Numbered from the stretch's first letter, positions 33,310-42,903 are shown. The stretch: 54,637 bases of DNA from Oscillospiraceae bacterium (GCA_902778115.1 CACYWG010000012.1:1-54637); one strand, 5' to 3'. Made by a program: numbers and translations. Notes: generated by a model from the sequence alone, not told the origin.

Positions 33310-34211
33310 GCGTGAATCTCTGCGGCGTCGAACTGGACAACCCGGTGATCCCGGCCTCCGGCACCTTCGGTTACGGCTACGAATTCGCAGAGTGGTACGA
33401 TATCAACGTGCTGGGCACCTTTTCCTGTAAAGGCACCACGCTCCGGCCCCGTTTCGGCAACGACACGCCCCGCATCGCCGAAGCGCCCACCGGGATGATC
33501 AACGCGGTGGGCCTGCAGAACCCCGGCGTGGAGCGGGTCATTGCGGAGGAGTTGCCCCGGCTCAAGGGCGTTTTCCGCAAGCCTATAATCGCCAACGTCA
33601 GCGGTTTTTCCGTGGAGGAGTATGCCGCGGTCTGCCAGATGCTGGATCGCGAGCCCCAGGTGGGCTGGCTGGAGGTGAACATCAGCTGCCCCAACGTCCA
33701 CGGCGGCGGCATGAGCTTCGGCACCGATCCGGCCCAGGCGGCGGCGGTGACGAGAGCCGTCAAGGCCGTGACCACCAAACCCGTCATTATGAAGCTGTCC
33801 CCCAACGTAACGGATATCGTCGCCGTGGCCAAGGCCTGCGAGGAGGCGGGAGCCGACGGCATCAGCCTCATCAACACCCTGATGGCCATGCGCATCGACC
33901 TGAAAACCCGGCGCCCCGTGCTGGCCAACACCACCGGCGGCCTGTCCGGCCCCGCCGTGTTCCCGGTGGCGCTGCGGATGGTGTGGCAGGTGGCCCGGGC
34001 GGTGTCCGTCCCGGTGATCGGGCTGGGCGGCGTCAGCTCGGCGGAGGACGTGATCGAGATGATGCTGGCCGGTGCCGCCGCCGTGGAGATCGGCGCGGCC
34101 AATCTGGTGGAGCCCTGCATCTGCCGGGACATCATTGCCGCACTGCCGGAGGTCATGGACCGTTACGGCATCAGAAATCTGAGAGACATCATAGGAGGAG
34201 CCAACACATGA
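33297..34211 (+). CDS. pyrD: Dihydroorotate dehydrogenase, class 1B catalytic subunit
   Basis: A 304-residue FMN barrel protein. Family motifs are NPVIPASGTFGYG, the FMN-binding KGTTLRPR, VNISCPNVHGGGMSFG with the catalytic cysteine of this class, and IGLGGVSSAEDVIEMMLAGA. With PyrK it forms the NAD-linked type 1B enzyme common in Firmicutes. It overlaps pyrK by 13 bases and pyrF by 4. Confidence 0.96.
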   Translation: MGRLSVNLCGVELDNPVIPASGTFGYGYEFAEWYDINVLGTFSCKGTTLRPRFGNDTPRIAEAPTGMINAVGLQNPGVERVIAEELPRLKGVFRKPIIANVSGFSVEEYAAVCQMLDREPQVGWLEVNISCPNVHGGGMSFGTDPAQAAAVTRAVKAVTTKPVIMKLSPNVTDIVAVAKACEEAGADGISLINTLMAMRIDLKTRRPVLANTTGGLSGPAVFPVALRMVWQVARAVSVPVIGLGGVSSAEDVIEMMLAGAAAVEIGAANLVEPCICRDIIAALPEVMDRYGIRNLRDIIGGANT

Positions 34212-34915
34212 GCAGAGACGTGATCATCGCCTGCGATTTTCCCAACGCAGAGCAGACCCTGACATTTCTGGACAAGTTTACCGAGGAAAAGCCCTTTGTA
34301 AAAATCGGCATGGAGCTGTTTTACGCCGAGGGGCCGGAGATCGTCCGCCAGATCAAGGCCCGGGGGCATCGGATCTTTTTGGATCTGAAGCTCCACGATA
34401 TCCCCAACACCGTGAAAAAGGCCATGGCGGTGCTGTCGCGGCTGGACGTGGACATCTGCAACCTTCACGCCGCCGGCGGGCTGGACATGATGCGCGCCGC
34501 CGCAGAGGGGCTGACCCGGCCGGACGGCACGCGGCCCCTGCTGATCGCCGTGACCCAGCTCACCTCCATTGACCAAAAGCGCATGGAGGAGGAGCTGCTG
34601 ATTTCCCGGCCGCTGGAGGATGTTGTCATGCAGTATGCGGTCAATGCCAAGGCCGCCGGACTGGACGGCGTGGTCTGCTCGCCGCTGGAGGCGGGCAAGG
34701 TACACCAGACCTGCGGCGAGGATTTCCTGACTGTGACGCCGGGGATTCGCTTTGCCGAGAGCGAGAGCGGAGACCAGCAGCGTATTACCACGCCGGCACA
34801 GGCAAGAGAGCTGGGCTCGGATTATATCGTAGTGGGCCGGCCCATCACCGCCGCCGGCGATCCCGTGGCGGCCTACCGCCGCTGCTTGGCTGATTTTTGC
34901 GGGCAAACAGCCTGA
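34208..34915 (+). CDS. pyrF: Orotidine-5'-phosphate decarboxylase
   Basis: A 235-residue barrel enzyme of the bacterial group, starting MSRDVIIACDFPNAEQ. The catalytic motif FLDLKLHDIPNTV (Asp-Lys-x-x-Asp) and the phosphate-binding VTPGIRFAES with the later VVGRPITAA are present. It makes UMP from OMP. The ATG at 34208 overlaps the pyrD stop and AGGAGG lies just upstream. Confidence 0.96.
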   Translation: MSRDVIIACDFPNAEQTLTFLDKFTEEKPFVKIGMELFYAEGPEIVRQIKARGHRIFLDLKLHDIPNTVKKAMAVLSRLDVDICNLHAAGGLDMMRAAAEGLTRPDGTRPLLIAVTQLTSIDQKRMEEELLISRPLEDVVMQYAVNAKAAGLDGVVCSPLEAGKVHQTCGEDFLTVTPGIRFAESESGDQQRITTPAQARELGSDYIVVGRPITAAGDPVAAYRRCLADFCGQTA

Positions 34916-34936
34916 GCAACCATAAGGAGGAAACGT

Positions 34937-35578
34937 ATGCAAGAGCGCATTGCCAAGGATCTGCTCTCCATCGGAGCCGTCTTTTTGCGGCCTGAGGAGC
35001 CTTTTACCTGGGCCAGCGGCATCAAAAGTCCGGTGTACTGCGACAACCGGCTGACGCTGACCGCCCCCGCCGTCCGCAACGACGTGGAAAACGGTCTGGC
35101 CGAGCTGATCCGCACCTGGTATCCCGATGCGGAGCTGCTGATGGGCACGTCCACCGCCGGTATCGCCCACGCCGCCATTGTGGGCCACATCATGGGGCTT
35201 CCCATGGGCTATGTACGCAGCGGGAACAAGGACCACGGCCGCCAGAATCGCATCGAGGGGCGGCTGGAGCCGGGTCAGAAGGTGGTCGTGGTGGAGGATC
35301 TCATCTCCACCGGCGGCAGCGTCATCGAGGTGGTTGACGCGCTGCGGGAGGCCGGCGCCGAGGTACTGGGTATTGTCAGCATTTTCACCTACGGGATGGA
35401 AAAAGGCTTGCGCCGTCTGGCGGAGGCAAAGGTGGAAAACCACTCACTGACCGATTTTGACGTGATCACACAGGTGGCTGCCCGGGAGGGGTATATCAGC
35501 GCGGGGGACGTTGACCGGCTGATTGCTTTCCGGAATAACCCCTCTGATGAAAGCTGGATAACAGGAGGATCAAAATGA
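34937..35578 (+). CDS. pyrE: Orotate phosphoribosyltransferase
   Basis: A 213-residue enzyme with the PRPP motif [16 protein letters not shown] and the upstream [13 protein letters not shown] and [14 protein letters not shown] segments. It attaches ribose 5-phosphate to orotate. Preceded by AAGGAGGA and overlapping the pyrB start by four bases (ATGA). Confidence 0.96.
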   Translation: MQERIAKDLLSIGAVFLRPEEPFTWASGIKSPVYCDNRLTLTAPAVRNDVENGLAELIRTWYPDAELLMGTSTAGIAHAAIVGHIMGLPMGYVRSGNKDHGRQNRIEGRLEPGQKVVVVEDLISTGGSVIEVVDALREAGAEVLGIVSIFTYGMEKGLRRLAEAKVENHSLTDFDVITQVAAREGYISAGDVDRLIAFRNNPSDESWITGGSK

Positions 35579-36492
35579 AAAATCTCATCGACATCATGCA
35601 GCTGAGCACGGACGAATTGCAGGAGCTCATCGACCGTGCTATGGACATCATCGCCAACCCCGCCAAGTATGCGGAAGCCTGCCATGGCAAGAAGCTGGCC
35701 ACGCTGTTCTTTGAACCCTCCACCCGTACCCGCCTCAGCTTCGAGGCGGCCATGTATGAGTTGGGCGGCAACGTCATCGGCTTCTCCGAGGCCAACAGCA
35801 GCTCCGCCGCCAAGGGCGAGAGCGTGGCGGACACGGTGCGCACCGTGGGCTGCTATGCCGATATCATCGCCATGCGCCATCCCAAAGAGGGCGCGCCCCT
35901 GGTGGCCACCCGCACCGCCGGGGTGCCGGTGGTGAACGCCGGCGACGGCGGACACAATCACCCCACCCAGACCCTGGCCGACCTGCTGACCATCTACAGG
36001 GAAAAGGGCGGCTTTGAAAACCTGACGTTCGGCCTGTGCGGCGACCTGAAGTTCGGACGCACGGTTCATTCCCTGATCTCCGCCATGTCACGGTACAAGG
36101 GGGTCAAGTTCGTGCTGATCTCCCCGGAGGAGCTGCGGGTGCCCCGCTATATCATCACCGACCTGCTGGAGCCCAAGCATATTCCCTATGCGGAGGTCAC
36201 CAGTCTGGAAGCGGCCATGCCCGACCTGGACATCCTGTACATGACCCGCGTGCAGCGGGAGCGCTTTTTCAACGAGGCGGACTACATGCGCCTGAAGGAC
36301 ACCTACATCCTCACGCCGGACAAGCTGCGTGCCGCCAAGAAGGATCTGGCGATTCTGCACCCCCTGCCCCGCGTCAACGAGATTTCCGTGGCCGTGGATG
36401 ACGATCCCCGGGCCTGCTACTTCAAGCAGGTGCTCAACGGCAAGTACATGCGCATGGCGCTCATTCTGAAATTGTTGGAGGTAAACGTATGA
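35575..36492 (+). CDS. pyrB: Aspartate carbamoyltransferase catalytic subunit
   Basis: A 305-residue protein. The carbamoyl phosphate loop is [13 protein letters not shown], and further motifs are [14 protein letters not shown], the aspartate-binding TRVQRERF and [10 protein letters not shown]. Because pyrI follows with a four-base overlap, the enzyme is probably the allosteric holoenzyme type. Confidence 0.97.
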   Translation: MKNLIDIMQLSTDELQELIDRAMDIIANPAKYAEACHGKKLATLFFEPSTRTRLSFEAAMYELGGNVIGFSEANSSSAAKGESVADTVRTVGCYADIIAMRHPKEGAPLVATRTAGVPVVNAGDGGHNHPTQTLADLLTIYREKGGFENLTFGLCGDLKFGRTVHSLISAMSRYKGVKFVLISPEELRVPRYIITDLLEPKHIPYAEVTSLEAAMPDLDILYMTRVQRERFFNEADYMRLKDTYILTPDKLRAAKKDLAILHPLPRVNEISVAVDDDPRACYFKQVLNGKYMRMALILKLLEVNV

Positions 36493-36917
36493 TTATCGGT
36501 CAGATCAAAGACGGCATCGTACTGGATCACATCACCGCCGGACGCGGTATGGACATCTACAGGATCCTTGGCCTGGACAAGCTGGACTGCACTGTGGCCA
36601 TGATCAAAAACGCCGACAGTGTCAAGAAGGGCAAAAAGGATATTATCAAGATCGGCCAGGTCATTGATCTGGACTTTACCGTGCTGGGCTACATTGATCC
36701 CGGCATCACCGTCAACATCATCCAGGACGGCAAGCTGGCCAAACGGGAGCATTTGTCCCTGCCCGAACGGGTCACGGACATCATCCACTGCAAGAACCCC
36801 CGCTGCATCACCTCCACCGAGCAGGAGCTTCGGCACGAGTTCCGTCTGGTGGATCGGGAAAAGAAGCTCTACCGCTGCATCTACTGCGAGAGCCCGGCCC
36901 CCAAGGTCGTGGATTGA
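36489..36917 (+). CDS. pyrI: Aspartate carbamoyltransferase regulatory subunit
   Basis: A 142-residue protein with the nucleotide-binding N-terminal domain ([20 protein letters not shown]) and a C-terminal zinc domain with cysteines in CKNPRCI and YRCIYC. It links catalytic trimers and carries the CTP/ATP allosteric site. Last gene of the operon. Confidence 0.96.
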   Translation: MIIGQIKDGIVLDHITAGRGMDIYRILGLDKLDCTVAMIKNADSVKKGKKDIIKIGQVIDLDFTVLGYIDPGITVNIIQDGKLAKREHLSLPERVTDIIHCKNPRCITSTEQELRHEFRLVDREKKLYRCIYCESPAPKVVD

Positions 36918-36940
36918 TCGCGTTGAACGGGGCAGGAGCG

Positions 36941-36976
36941 AAAAAAAACAGGTCGCAGGCAAATGCCTGCGACCTG
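36941..36976 (-). terminator. Terminator (minus orientation)
   Basis: Stem CAGGTCGCAGGCA/TGCCTGCGACCTG (13 bp, 36949-36976). The T run (36941-36948 complement) follows on the minus strand, so it ends the minus-strand gene from the right. It may also slow plus-strand pyr transcripts. Confidence 0.75.
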
Positions 36977-37050
36977 CATAACGAGCTGCGCCCGTCGGCC
37001 TCATGACACGGACGAAGGATGGCGCAAATCTTTTCCGGACCAGCATAAAG

Positions 37051-37080
37051 AAAGCACCCGTCCGATGGACGGGTGCTTCT
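37051..37080. terminator. Second hairpin downstream of the minus-strand gene
   Basis: Stem AAGCACCCGTCC/GGACGGGTGCTT (12 bp, 3-base loop), with short A/T flanks on both sides, between converging genes. Confidence 0.65.
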
Positions 37081-37111
37081 TCATGTGTCTTGTGCGCCCA
37101 AAAAAGATATC

Positions 37112-37513
37112 TCACTCGCAGGAATCTGCTGCCTTAAAGTATTGCTTGTATTCCGGAGACAGCTTCAATTCTTTCCATGTATCTTCCAACGTGCCAAACA
37201 GAGAGCTTCCCTGCCAAGCTGCCGAAGGTTCCCATATCGCAGGGAATGGGTTCTTTCCCCGGGCTGCGTACATCCATTCTTCCTCCGTGAAGGGGTGAAG
37301 TTCTTCGTAAACAAACCTGAAATAACCCTTGTCGCTTTTCAGCAAAACAAAGCGCTTCGTCTTGTCCGGGGTATAGAGAACGTCGACCAATTCATCCCCA
37401 AAACAGTTGAGCTGCTTATTATACATCACGGATACCGCCTCACTCCATGATGGCAGCGGAGGAGGCTCTGGAATTTGCTTTTTCTTTCGAAACAGGAAGG
37501 ATAAAAGATTCAT
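37112..37513 (-). CDS. Small protein of unknown function
   Basis: A 133-residue protein starting MNLLSFLFRKKKQIPEPPPL at ATG 37513, with AGAGGCAG upstream. It is rich in aromatic and charged residues (DKTKRFVLLKSDKGYFRFVY, EEEWMYAARGKNPFP). There is no signal peptide. I recognise no named family; it resembles small, stand-alone conserved proteins of gut Firmicutes. It stands alone between the pyr operon and the tRNA gene. Confidence 0.7.
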   Translation of the reverse strand: MNLLSFLFRKKKQIPEPPPLPSWSEAVSVMYNKQLNCFGDELVDVLYTPDKTKRFVLLKSDKGYFRFVYEELHPFTEEEWMYAARGKNPFPAIWEPSAAWQGSSLFGTLEDTWKELKLSPEYKQYFKAADSCE

Positions 37514-37624
37514 TTTTCTGCCTCTGTTGGATAACTGCAGTTCAGATCCCTCCCGCACGGGGAGGATATCTTTTAATTTCCAATCAAATTCAGCCCGTGG
37601 GAAAGCCCGCAAAGCCTTGATAAA

Positions 37625-37660
37625 CCTAAAACATCCGCCCGGATATCTTTTCCGGGCGGA
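37625..37660 (-). terminator. Terminator after tRNA-fMet
   Basis: TCCGCCCGGA/TCCGGGCGGA (10 bp, 37634-37660) followed on the minus strand by TGTTTTAGG. Confidence 0.7.
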
Positions 37661-37665
37661 CAATG

Positions 37666-37741
<76 letters not shown>

Positions 37742-37884
37742 ATATGCAATTCATTTGCTTTAGCTTGGATATAATAGCACAGTCCACTCTGCTTGTCAAG
37801 GAAAATTCCAGTTTTTTCTTCCGCCCTCTTTCGCGCACCCTCGAGGAAAACTGCAGCGGCATTCCCTTCCGGTGCACAGATCAC

Positions 37885-37914
37885 AAAGGCCCGCACGAAA
37901 CTGTGCGGGCCTTT
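37885..37914. terminator. Terminator of the HtrA gene
   Basis: AAAGGCCCGCAC/GTGCGGGCCTTT (12 bp) around a 6-base loop, 48 bases after the htrA stop. Confidence 0.75.
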
Positions 37915-37961
37915 GCTTTGAGGGGAGAAAAGAGAGGATATAGGAGTAGAGAAAAATCAAA

Positions 37962-39509
37962 TCAATTCGAGGGCTTTGCCTCGTCGAAGACCACCGTGAC
38001 CGTCATGCTCTTGTCGGCACGGTAGACCTCCAGCTCCGCCGAATCACCGGCGGAATAGGCCTTCATCGCCTGCTTGAGATCGTTATAGCTCTCGACCGTC
38101 GTATCGCCCACGCGGGTGATGATGTCCCCGGTCTGCAGCCCGGCCTTTTCGGCGCAGCTGCCCTTCTCCACGCCCGCGATATAGGCGCCGAGCGGCATGT
38201 TGTAATACTGCGCATACATGGCGTTGTACTGTGTCTCCACGCTCACGCCAAGATAGGCCTTACCGGTCACATAGCCCTTGGTGATCAGATCCTCGGCGAT
38301 ACGCACCGCGTCGTTAATGGGGATCGCAAAGCCCAGGCCCTCGATACCGGTGGAGCTGTACTTGGCCGTGACGACGCCGACGACGGCGCCCTCCGCGTTA
38401 TACACCGGACCGCCGGAGTTGCCGGGGTTGACGGCCGCATCGATCTGGAACATATTGATGGCGTCGCCGCCGTTCTCGGTGTTGATCACGCGGTTAAGCG
38501 CGCTGACATGGCCGTTTGTCATGGAAAACTCCAGCTCGCCGAGCGGATTGCCGACCGGATGCACCTCGTCGCCCACGCGGATCTCGTCGCTGTTGCCCAG
38601 GGTGACGGGGCTGAGACCGGTGGCGTCGATCTTCAGCACGGCGATATCGTTGCTCTCCTCGGTGCCGACGATGGTCGCCTCATAGCGCGTGCCATCGTGC
38701 AGGATGACCGTGGCCTCGTTGTCGCCCTTGTCGGCGTACTCGATAACATGATAATTGGTGAGGATATAGCCGTCCTCGGAAATGATGAAGCCGGAGCCGG
38801 ACACCGCGGAGGTGCTGGTCTGGCCGAAGAAGTTCTGAACGGTGACCTCGGTGGTGATGCCGACGACCTGCTGGCAGGCCTGCTCATACAGCTGGGCCAG
38901 CGGCTTTCCGCTGTCGCTTTCCGCGCTGGAGACCTTTTTGGTGCTGCCGGAGTCGGTACCAAGCACGACGGAAGGCCGGTTCTCCTGCGCTTCCTCCAGC
39001 GCCGCGATGCGCTGGCTGAAGGACCTTCCCACCAGAGCCGCTCCGCCGACGCTGCCCAGCAGGGCGCACACGAGGCACAGGCAGGCGACTTTCAGAAAGA
39101 GGCCTTTTTTCCTGGGCTTTTTCTCCGGGCTCACTTTTGAGGGACGCCTGGGGGGTGTGTAGTAACGGGGCGGAACGGTGCTCTCATCCGCCGGCGCATA
39201 ATGGGCGTCGGCATAGATGCGTTGGGTATAGCCGCTCTTATATTGATATTCCCCATCTTCCGGCTCCGGTTCCTCCGAAGCCGACACGGGAGTTTCCCGG
39301 ACGGCGGACTCTTCGCTTTCCTGCGGCCGCAGTTCCGGTTCCGTCTCCGGCGCGGCTTCGGCCGGAGCGGACTCCCCGATCGGGGGTTCGGTTGCCGGCT
39401 CCGCAGCGGAGTCGGCGCTGTCTGTCACTGTTTCATCTGTCGAAGGTTCGGAGACGGCGTCTCCGGCTCCGACGACCACATCGTTTTTCCAAGCTTCTGG
39501 CTCGAACAT
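37962..39509 (-). CDS. HtrA/DegQ-type membrane-anchored serine protease (S1C)
   Basis: A 515-residue protein. Residues 1-95 are acidic and low-complexity, 115-145 are basic and proline-rich, and a single membrane segment lies at about 146-163. The trypsin-like domain has its triad in TNYHVIEY (His), SNDIAVLKID (Asp) and NPGNSGGPVY (Ser). One PDZ domain closes the protein (LGVSVETQYN to SMTVTVVF). It should face the outside, degrade misfolded exported proteins, and respond to envelope stress. The long acidic cytoplasmic head is larger than in B. subtilis HtrA. Confidence 0.94.
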   Translation of the reverse strand: MFEPEAWKNDVVVGAGDAVSEPSTDETVTDSADSAAEPATEPPIGESAPAEAAPETEPELRPQESEESAVRETPVSASEEPEPEDGEYQYKSGYTQRIYADAHYAPADESTVPPRYYTPPRRPSKVSPEKKPRKKGLFLKVACLCLVCALLGSVGGAALVGRSFSQRIAALEEAQENRPSVVLGTDSGSTKKVSSAESDSGKPLAQLYEQACQQVVGITTEVTVQNFFGQTSTSAVSGSGFIISEDGYILTNYHVIEYADKGDNEATVILHDGTRYEATIVGTEESNDIAVLKIDATGLSPVTLGNSDEIRVGDEVHPVGNPLGELEFSMTNGHVSALNRVINTENGGDAINMFQIDAAVNPGNSGGPVYNAEGAVVGVVTAKYSSTGIEGLGFAIPINDAVRIAEDLITKGYVTGKAYLGVSVETQYNAMYAQYYNMPLGAYIAGVEKGSCAEKAGLQTGDIITRVGDTTVESYNDLKQAMKAYSAGDSAELEVYRADKSMTVTVVFDEAKPSN

Positions 39510-39641
39510 ACGAATGACCTCTTTTATCTTGATTTCTGCGTGTAATATAAACCAAATTTATGACCGTGACATGAACAAAAGCGCAAGCTTTTTTTAACAA
39601 TGCCCTAAGATTTTGTTAAGCGGCCACCATATTTTCTGCCC

Positions 39642-39670
39642 TTGCGAAGCGCTCTCCCGCATGGTACAAT
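39642..39670 (+). promoter_or_regulatory. Promoter of rsmI
   Basis: TTGCGA (39642-39647) and TACAAT (39665-39670) with a 17-base spacer, 32 bases before the start codon. Confidence 0.6.
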
Positions 39671-39701
39671 ATAGAAAAATCAAGGCAGGGAGCGGAAAAG
39701 C

Positions 39702-40574
39702 ATGGATCAGCAGCCCGGAAAACTCTATATTGTCGCCACGCCCATCGGCAATTCGAGGGATATGTCGCCCCGCGGCATCCAGATCCTGACGGATGTCGAC
39801 ATCATCGCCGCCGAGGACACCCGCCGTTCGATGGTGTTGCTGAACCTGCTGGGCATCCGCAACAAGCTGGTGTCGAACCACAAATTCAACGAGTACGGCA
39901 AGGCCAAGTACTTCGTCGGCGAGATGCTCGCAGGCAAAAGCGTCGCCGTCATCACCGACGCGGGCACGCCCTGCATCTCCGACCCGGGCAACGAGCTGAT
40001 CCGCGCCGCCGTGGAGGCCGGCATTCCGGTGATCGGCGTGCCCGGCTGCTGCGCGGCGGTCACGGCGCTGTCGGTCTCCGGCTTCGACCTGTCGAGCTTC
40101 CTGTTCTATGGCTTCTTCCCGCGCGAAAACGCCGAGCGCCGCCGCCTGCTCGAACAGCTCCGCCGCGCCGACACCCGCACCTTCGCCTTCTACGAAAGTC
40201 CGAAGCGCATCATGGACCTGCTGGACTTTCTGATCGACGCCGGGGCCGGCTGCCGGCTCTGCCTCTGCAACGATCTTTCGAAGCTGCACGAGCGCAGCTA
40301 CCGCGGCACGCCCGCGGAGGTGAAACAGCAGCTGCTGGACAAGGGCAGCTGGGACAAGGGCGAGTACGCGCTGGTGCTGGAAGTGAACGAGGACTACCGT
40401 TTCACCAAGGCCGAGCACACCGTCACGGCGGAGGCCATGCTGGTGGACGCGATGCTGCAGCGCTCTCTGACGCTCAAGGACGCGGTGGCCGCCGTGCTGA
40501 GCGACGAGAACAACTCCTACAGCAAAAACGAGCTGAAAGCCGCGTCTTTGAGACTGAAACGGCTGTTTGAATAA
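39702..40574 (+). CDS. rsmI: 16S rRNA (cytidine1402-2'-O)-methyltransferase
   Basis: A 290-residue tetrapyrrole-methylase-fold protein. Typical motifs are LYIVATPIGNSRDMSPR, AAEDTRRS, ITDAGTPCISDPG and GFFPRENAERR, with FYESPKRI in the second half. It methylates the ribose of C1402 in the decoding centre. The following gene starts six bases later. Confidence 0.96.
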   Translation: MDQQPGKLYIVATPIGNSRDMSPRGIQILTDVDIIAAEDTRRSMVLLNLLGIRNKLVSNHKFNEYGKAKYFVGEMLAGKSVAVITDAGTPCISDPGNELIRAAVEAGIPVIGVPGCCAAVTALSVSGFDLSSFLFYGFFPRENAERRRLLEQLRRADTRTFAFYESPKRIMDLLDFLIDAGAGCRLCLCNDLSKLHERSYRGTPAEVKQQLLDKGSWDKGEYALVLEVNEDYRFTKAEHTVTAEAMLVDAMLQRSLTLKDAVAAVLSDENNSYSKNELKAASLRLKRLFE

Positions 40575-40579
40575 AAGCG

Positions 40580-41194
40580 ATGTATCTGCAAAATGAAAGC
40601 TTAATAAACAGAATCCGTGAGATTTCGGCGGAGGCCGCACGCCGGTCGAAGGGGCAGATCGGCTTTGAGGAGCATATTGCATTGCCGGAATACGGGCAGA
40701 TCATTCTCCGCTTTTCTTTGGAGACAAAAACTGTTTCTCCGGACGAGCTGGATCGCCGGGAAGCCCTGCTCTATGAGATCGTCGGGGATGAGTTTCTGGT
40801 TGATTTCATGGGTTCGGTATATGAGAAAGCCGGAGTAGACCTCCATGCGGCAGAGCATTACTTCGCTGCCATGGCTGACCGATACGCCGGTGAAGAGCTC
40901 ACACCGTCTGTGCACGCGGCCGGGATCCGGGAGGACGCCGCATATCTGCTGAAAAAAGCAGGTTTGTCGGCAGATACAAGTGTGTGGGAAATCCAGGTTG
41001 ACGGAAGCGAGCTGCTGCTTTTGATTTTCGGTAAAAGCGGCAAGCCCGTCAGAGCCGTCGCAGAGCAGCCTGGGCTGCTTGTGGGCGAAGTGGACGAAAC
41101 GGCGTGCCTCGGCCTGTTCAAAGCGGCGCTGTACGCAAAGAGGAACCATATCTCACTGGCCAGAGTACTTCTTGCCGAGGACGGCGTATCATAA
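40580..41194 (+). CDS. Unknown protein downstream of rsmI
   Basis: A 204-residue soluble protein whose ATG lies six bases after the rsmI stop. The N-terminal half is charged (RREALLYEIVGDEFLVDFMG), the middle has a helical AAGIREDAAYLLKKAG stretch, and the C-terminus is mixed with LLLIFGKSGKPV. No membrane segment, no recognised motif. Its ribosome site would lie within the end of rsmI, which suggests coupling. I do not know its function. Confidence 0.7.
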   Translation: MYLQNESLINRIREISAEAARRSKGQIGFEEHIALPEYGQIILRFSLETKTVSPDELDRREALLYEIVGDEFLVDFMGSVYEKAGVDLHAAEHYFAAMADRYAGEELTPSVHAAGIREDAAYLLKKAGLSADTSVWEIQVDGSELLLLIFGKSGKPVRAVAEQPGLLVGEVDETACLGLFKAALYAKRNHISLARVLLAEDGVS

Positions 41195-41216
41195 CGGATA
41201 CGGGTCAATGTTTCCC

Positions 41217-41372
41217 CGTAGGGGCCGACGCCCTCGGCGGCCCGGAAGACCAGGCCGAAAAAGCAAAAACAGCACGGCGAATACGCATCATCCTGCGTAT
41301 TCGCCGTGGTTTTTCTTATAAACTTATAAAATTTTTTGTCCTGCACGGGCCGCCGAGGCGTCGGCCCCTACG
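41217..41372. mobile_element. MITE-like element with inverted ends and inner hairpin
   Basis: The ends 41217-41244 and 41346-41372 are inverted copies of cgtaggggccgacgccctcg plus ggcggcccg with one base missing in the right copy. In the centre a 15-bp hairpin (41273-41287 with 41294-41308, 6-base loop) is flanked by A and T runs and can act as a two-way terminator. No coding capacity. It sits exactly between two converging genes. Confidence 0.75.
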
Positions 41373-41392
41373 ATTTCATTCCAAATGCCGAA

Positions 41393-42586
41393 TTACCGCT
41401 TCTTCGCCGCCTCGGCGATGGCGGCGCGCTCGGCGCAGATCTCCTCCCAGGTCTTCTGCGTCTCCATGAGCGCGGCGAGCTTCTGCATCTCCTCCGGCAC
41501 GTGGATCTTCTGCGGGCAGACCGTCTCGCACTGGCCGCAGCCGATGCAGGCGGAGGCTTTTTTGTCCTCGTCCATGATCGTATAGCGCGAGACGACGTTG
41601 AAGCTTTTCGCGACGGCCAGGTCGTTGGCAATGCTCAGCAGTCCGGGGATGTCGAGCCCCATCGGGCAGCCGGCGCAGCAGTAGCGGCAGGCGGTGCAGG
41701 GGATCATGCGCGCCAGACTCGCGGCCGCCTCGTCCAGCACAGCCAGCTCCGCCTCGTTCAACGGTTTATCCTCGGAGAAGGTCTTGAGGTTGTCCTCCAT
41801 CTGCGCCAGATTCGACATGCCGCTGAGGATCATCGTCGGCCGGGGAACGGTGCGCAGCCAGCGGAAGGCCCAGGCGGGCGTCGACTCCTCCGGACGCAGC
41901 GCGCGCATCTTTTCCTCAATCTCCGGCGCGAATTTCGCCAGCTTGCCGCCGCGCACCGGCTCCATCACCCACACCGGGATGCCGTGCGCGCGCAGCAGAT
42001 CGACCTTCTTCTGCGCGTTCTGCAGCTTCCAGTCCACATAGTTCAGCTGGATCTGGCAGAATTCGAACTGATCGCCGTAGACATCGAGGAACTTCTCCAG
42101 CGTCGGCGCCGTGGCATGGCAGGAAAAGCCCAGGTGGCGGATGCGGCCCTTCGCCTTCTGCTCCTTGAAATAGGCCAGGCACTCGTCGATCTTCTGCCCG
42201 TAATAATGGGTCAGCGAGTTTTCGCAGATGTTGTGCAGTAGGTAGAAGTCGAAATACTCCACCCCGCACTTTTGCAGCTGATCCTCAAAAACCTCCTCCG
42301 GCACCATGGGCTTGACGCCCTTGATGTTCTGGTGGCCGGGGAATTTGTCCGCCAGGTTCCAGCTCTCGCGCGGATAGCGCCGCAAGGATGCGCCGATCGC
42401 GTTCTCCGATTTGCCGCCGTGGTAGGCGTAGGCCGTGTCGAAATAGTTGACGCCGGCCGCGATGGCCGCGTCCACCATCCGGTCCAGCTCCGCCTGATCG
42501 ATTGTGCCGTCCGGCCCGAGCGGCAGGCGCATTGCGCCGAAGCCGAGCGCCGACAGTTTTTCCCCCTGAAATTCGTTGTACAGCAT
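41393..42586 (-). CDS. Aldo/keto reductase with C-terminal 4Fe-4S domain
   Basis: A 397-residue protein. The N-terminal AKR barrel has GFGAMRLPLG, NYFDTAYAYHGG (catalytic Asp/Tyr), and GFSCHA. The C-terminal part holds two cysteine clusters, CTACRYCCAGCPMGLDI and CIGCGQCETVCPQKI, the latter a ferredoxin-like 4Fe-4S site. Such proteins are common in anaerobes; the electron path may run from ferredoxin to the NADPH site. Substrate unknown. The ATG at 42586 follows GGGAGGG. Confidence 0.93.
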   Translation of the reverse strand: MLYNEFQGEKLSALGFGAMRLPLGPDGTIDQAELDRMVDAAIAAGVNYFDTAYAYHGGKSENAIGASLRRYPRESWNLADKFPGHQNIKGVKPMVPEEVFEDQLQKCGVEYFDFYLLHNICENSLTHYYGQKIDECLAYFKEQKAKGRIRHLGFSCHATAPTLEKFLDVYGDQFEFCQIQLNYVDWKLQNAQKKVDLLRAHGIPVWVMEPVRGGKLAKFAPEIEEKMRALRPEESTPAWAFRWLRTVPRPTMILSGMSNLAQMEDNLKTFSEDKPLNEAELAVLDEAAASLARMIPCTACRYCCAGCPMGLDIPGLLSIANDLAVAKSFNVVSRYTIMDEDKKASACIGCGQCETVCPQKIHVPEEMQKLAALMETQKTWEEICAERAAIAEAAKKR

Positions 42587-42729
42587 GGAAAGCCCTCCCG
42601 TCTTTTTTTCTGCCTTCATTGTACACGATGAAACAGCGCGAATCAAGCGGCATTTGACCGGCCGGAATCTTGACTTATGGCCGGATCTGTGATATATAAT
42701 GGTAGAAAATCAAAATGGAGGATTCCGTT

Positions 42730-42891
42730 ATGAAGCACATTGTCACCCTGAACACCCGCAACCTCTGCGAGAGTGCTGCCAAGGGCGGCTGCGGCGAGTG
42801 CCAGACCTCTTGCCAGTCCGCCTGCAAGACCAGCTGCGGCATTGCCAACCAGCGCTGCGAGAACAGCAACACCGCGAAGGAAAACAAGTAA
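42730..42891 (+). CDS. scfA: SCIFF ribosomal peptide precursor (six cysteines in forty-five)
   Basis: A 53-residue peptide starting MKHIVTLNTRNLCESAAKGG. The core GCGECQTSCQSACKTSC and the following CE pair place cysteines at 13, 21, 24, 28, 32, 36 and 43, the SCIFF signature with one extra cysteine at 13. SCIFF peptides are nearly universal in Clostridia and are cross-linked by ScfB through a Cys-Thr thioether. The ribosome site GGAGG lies just upstream. A terminator separates it from scfB, which should give more peptide than enzyme. Confidence 0.95.
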   Translation: MKHIVTLNTRNLCESAAKGGCGECQTSCQSACKTSCGIANQRCENSNTAKENK

Positions 42892-42903
42892 TCGCCGCAC
42901 ATG

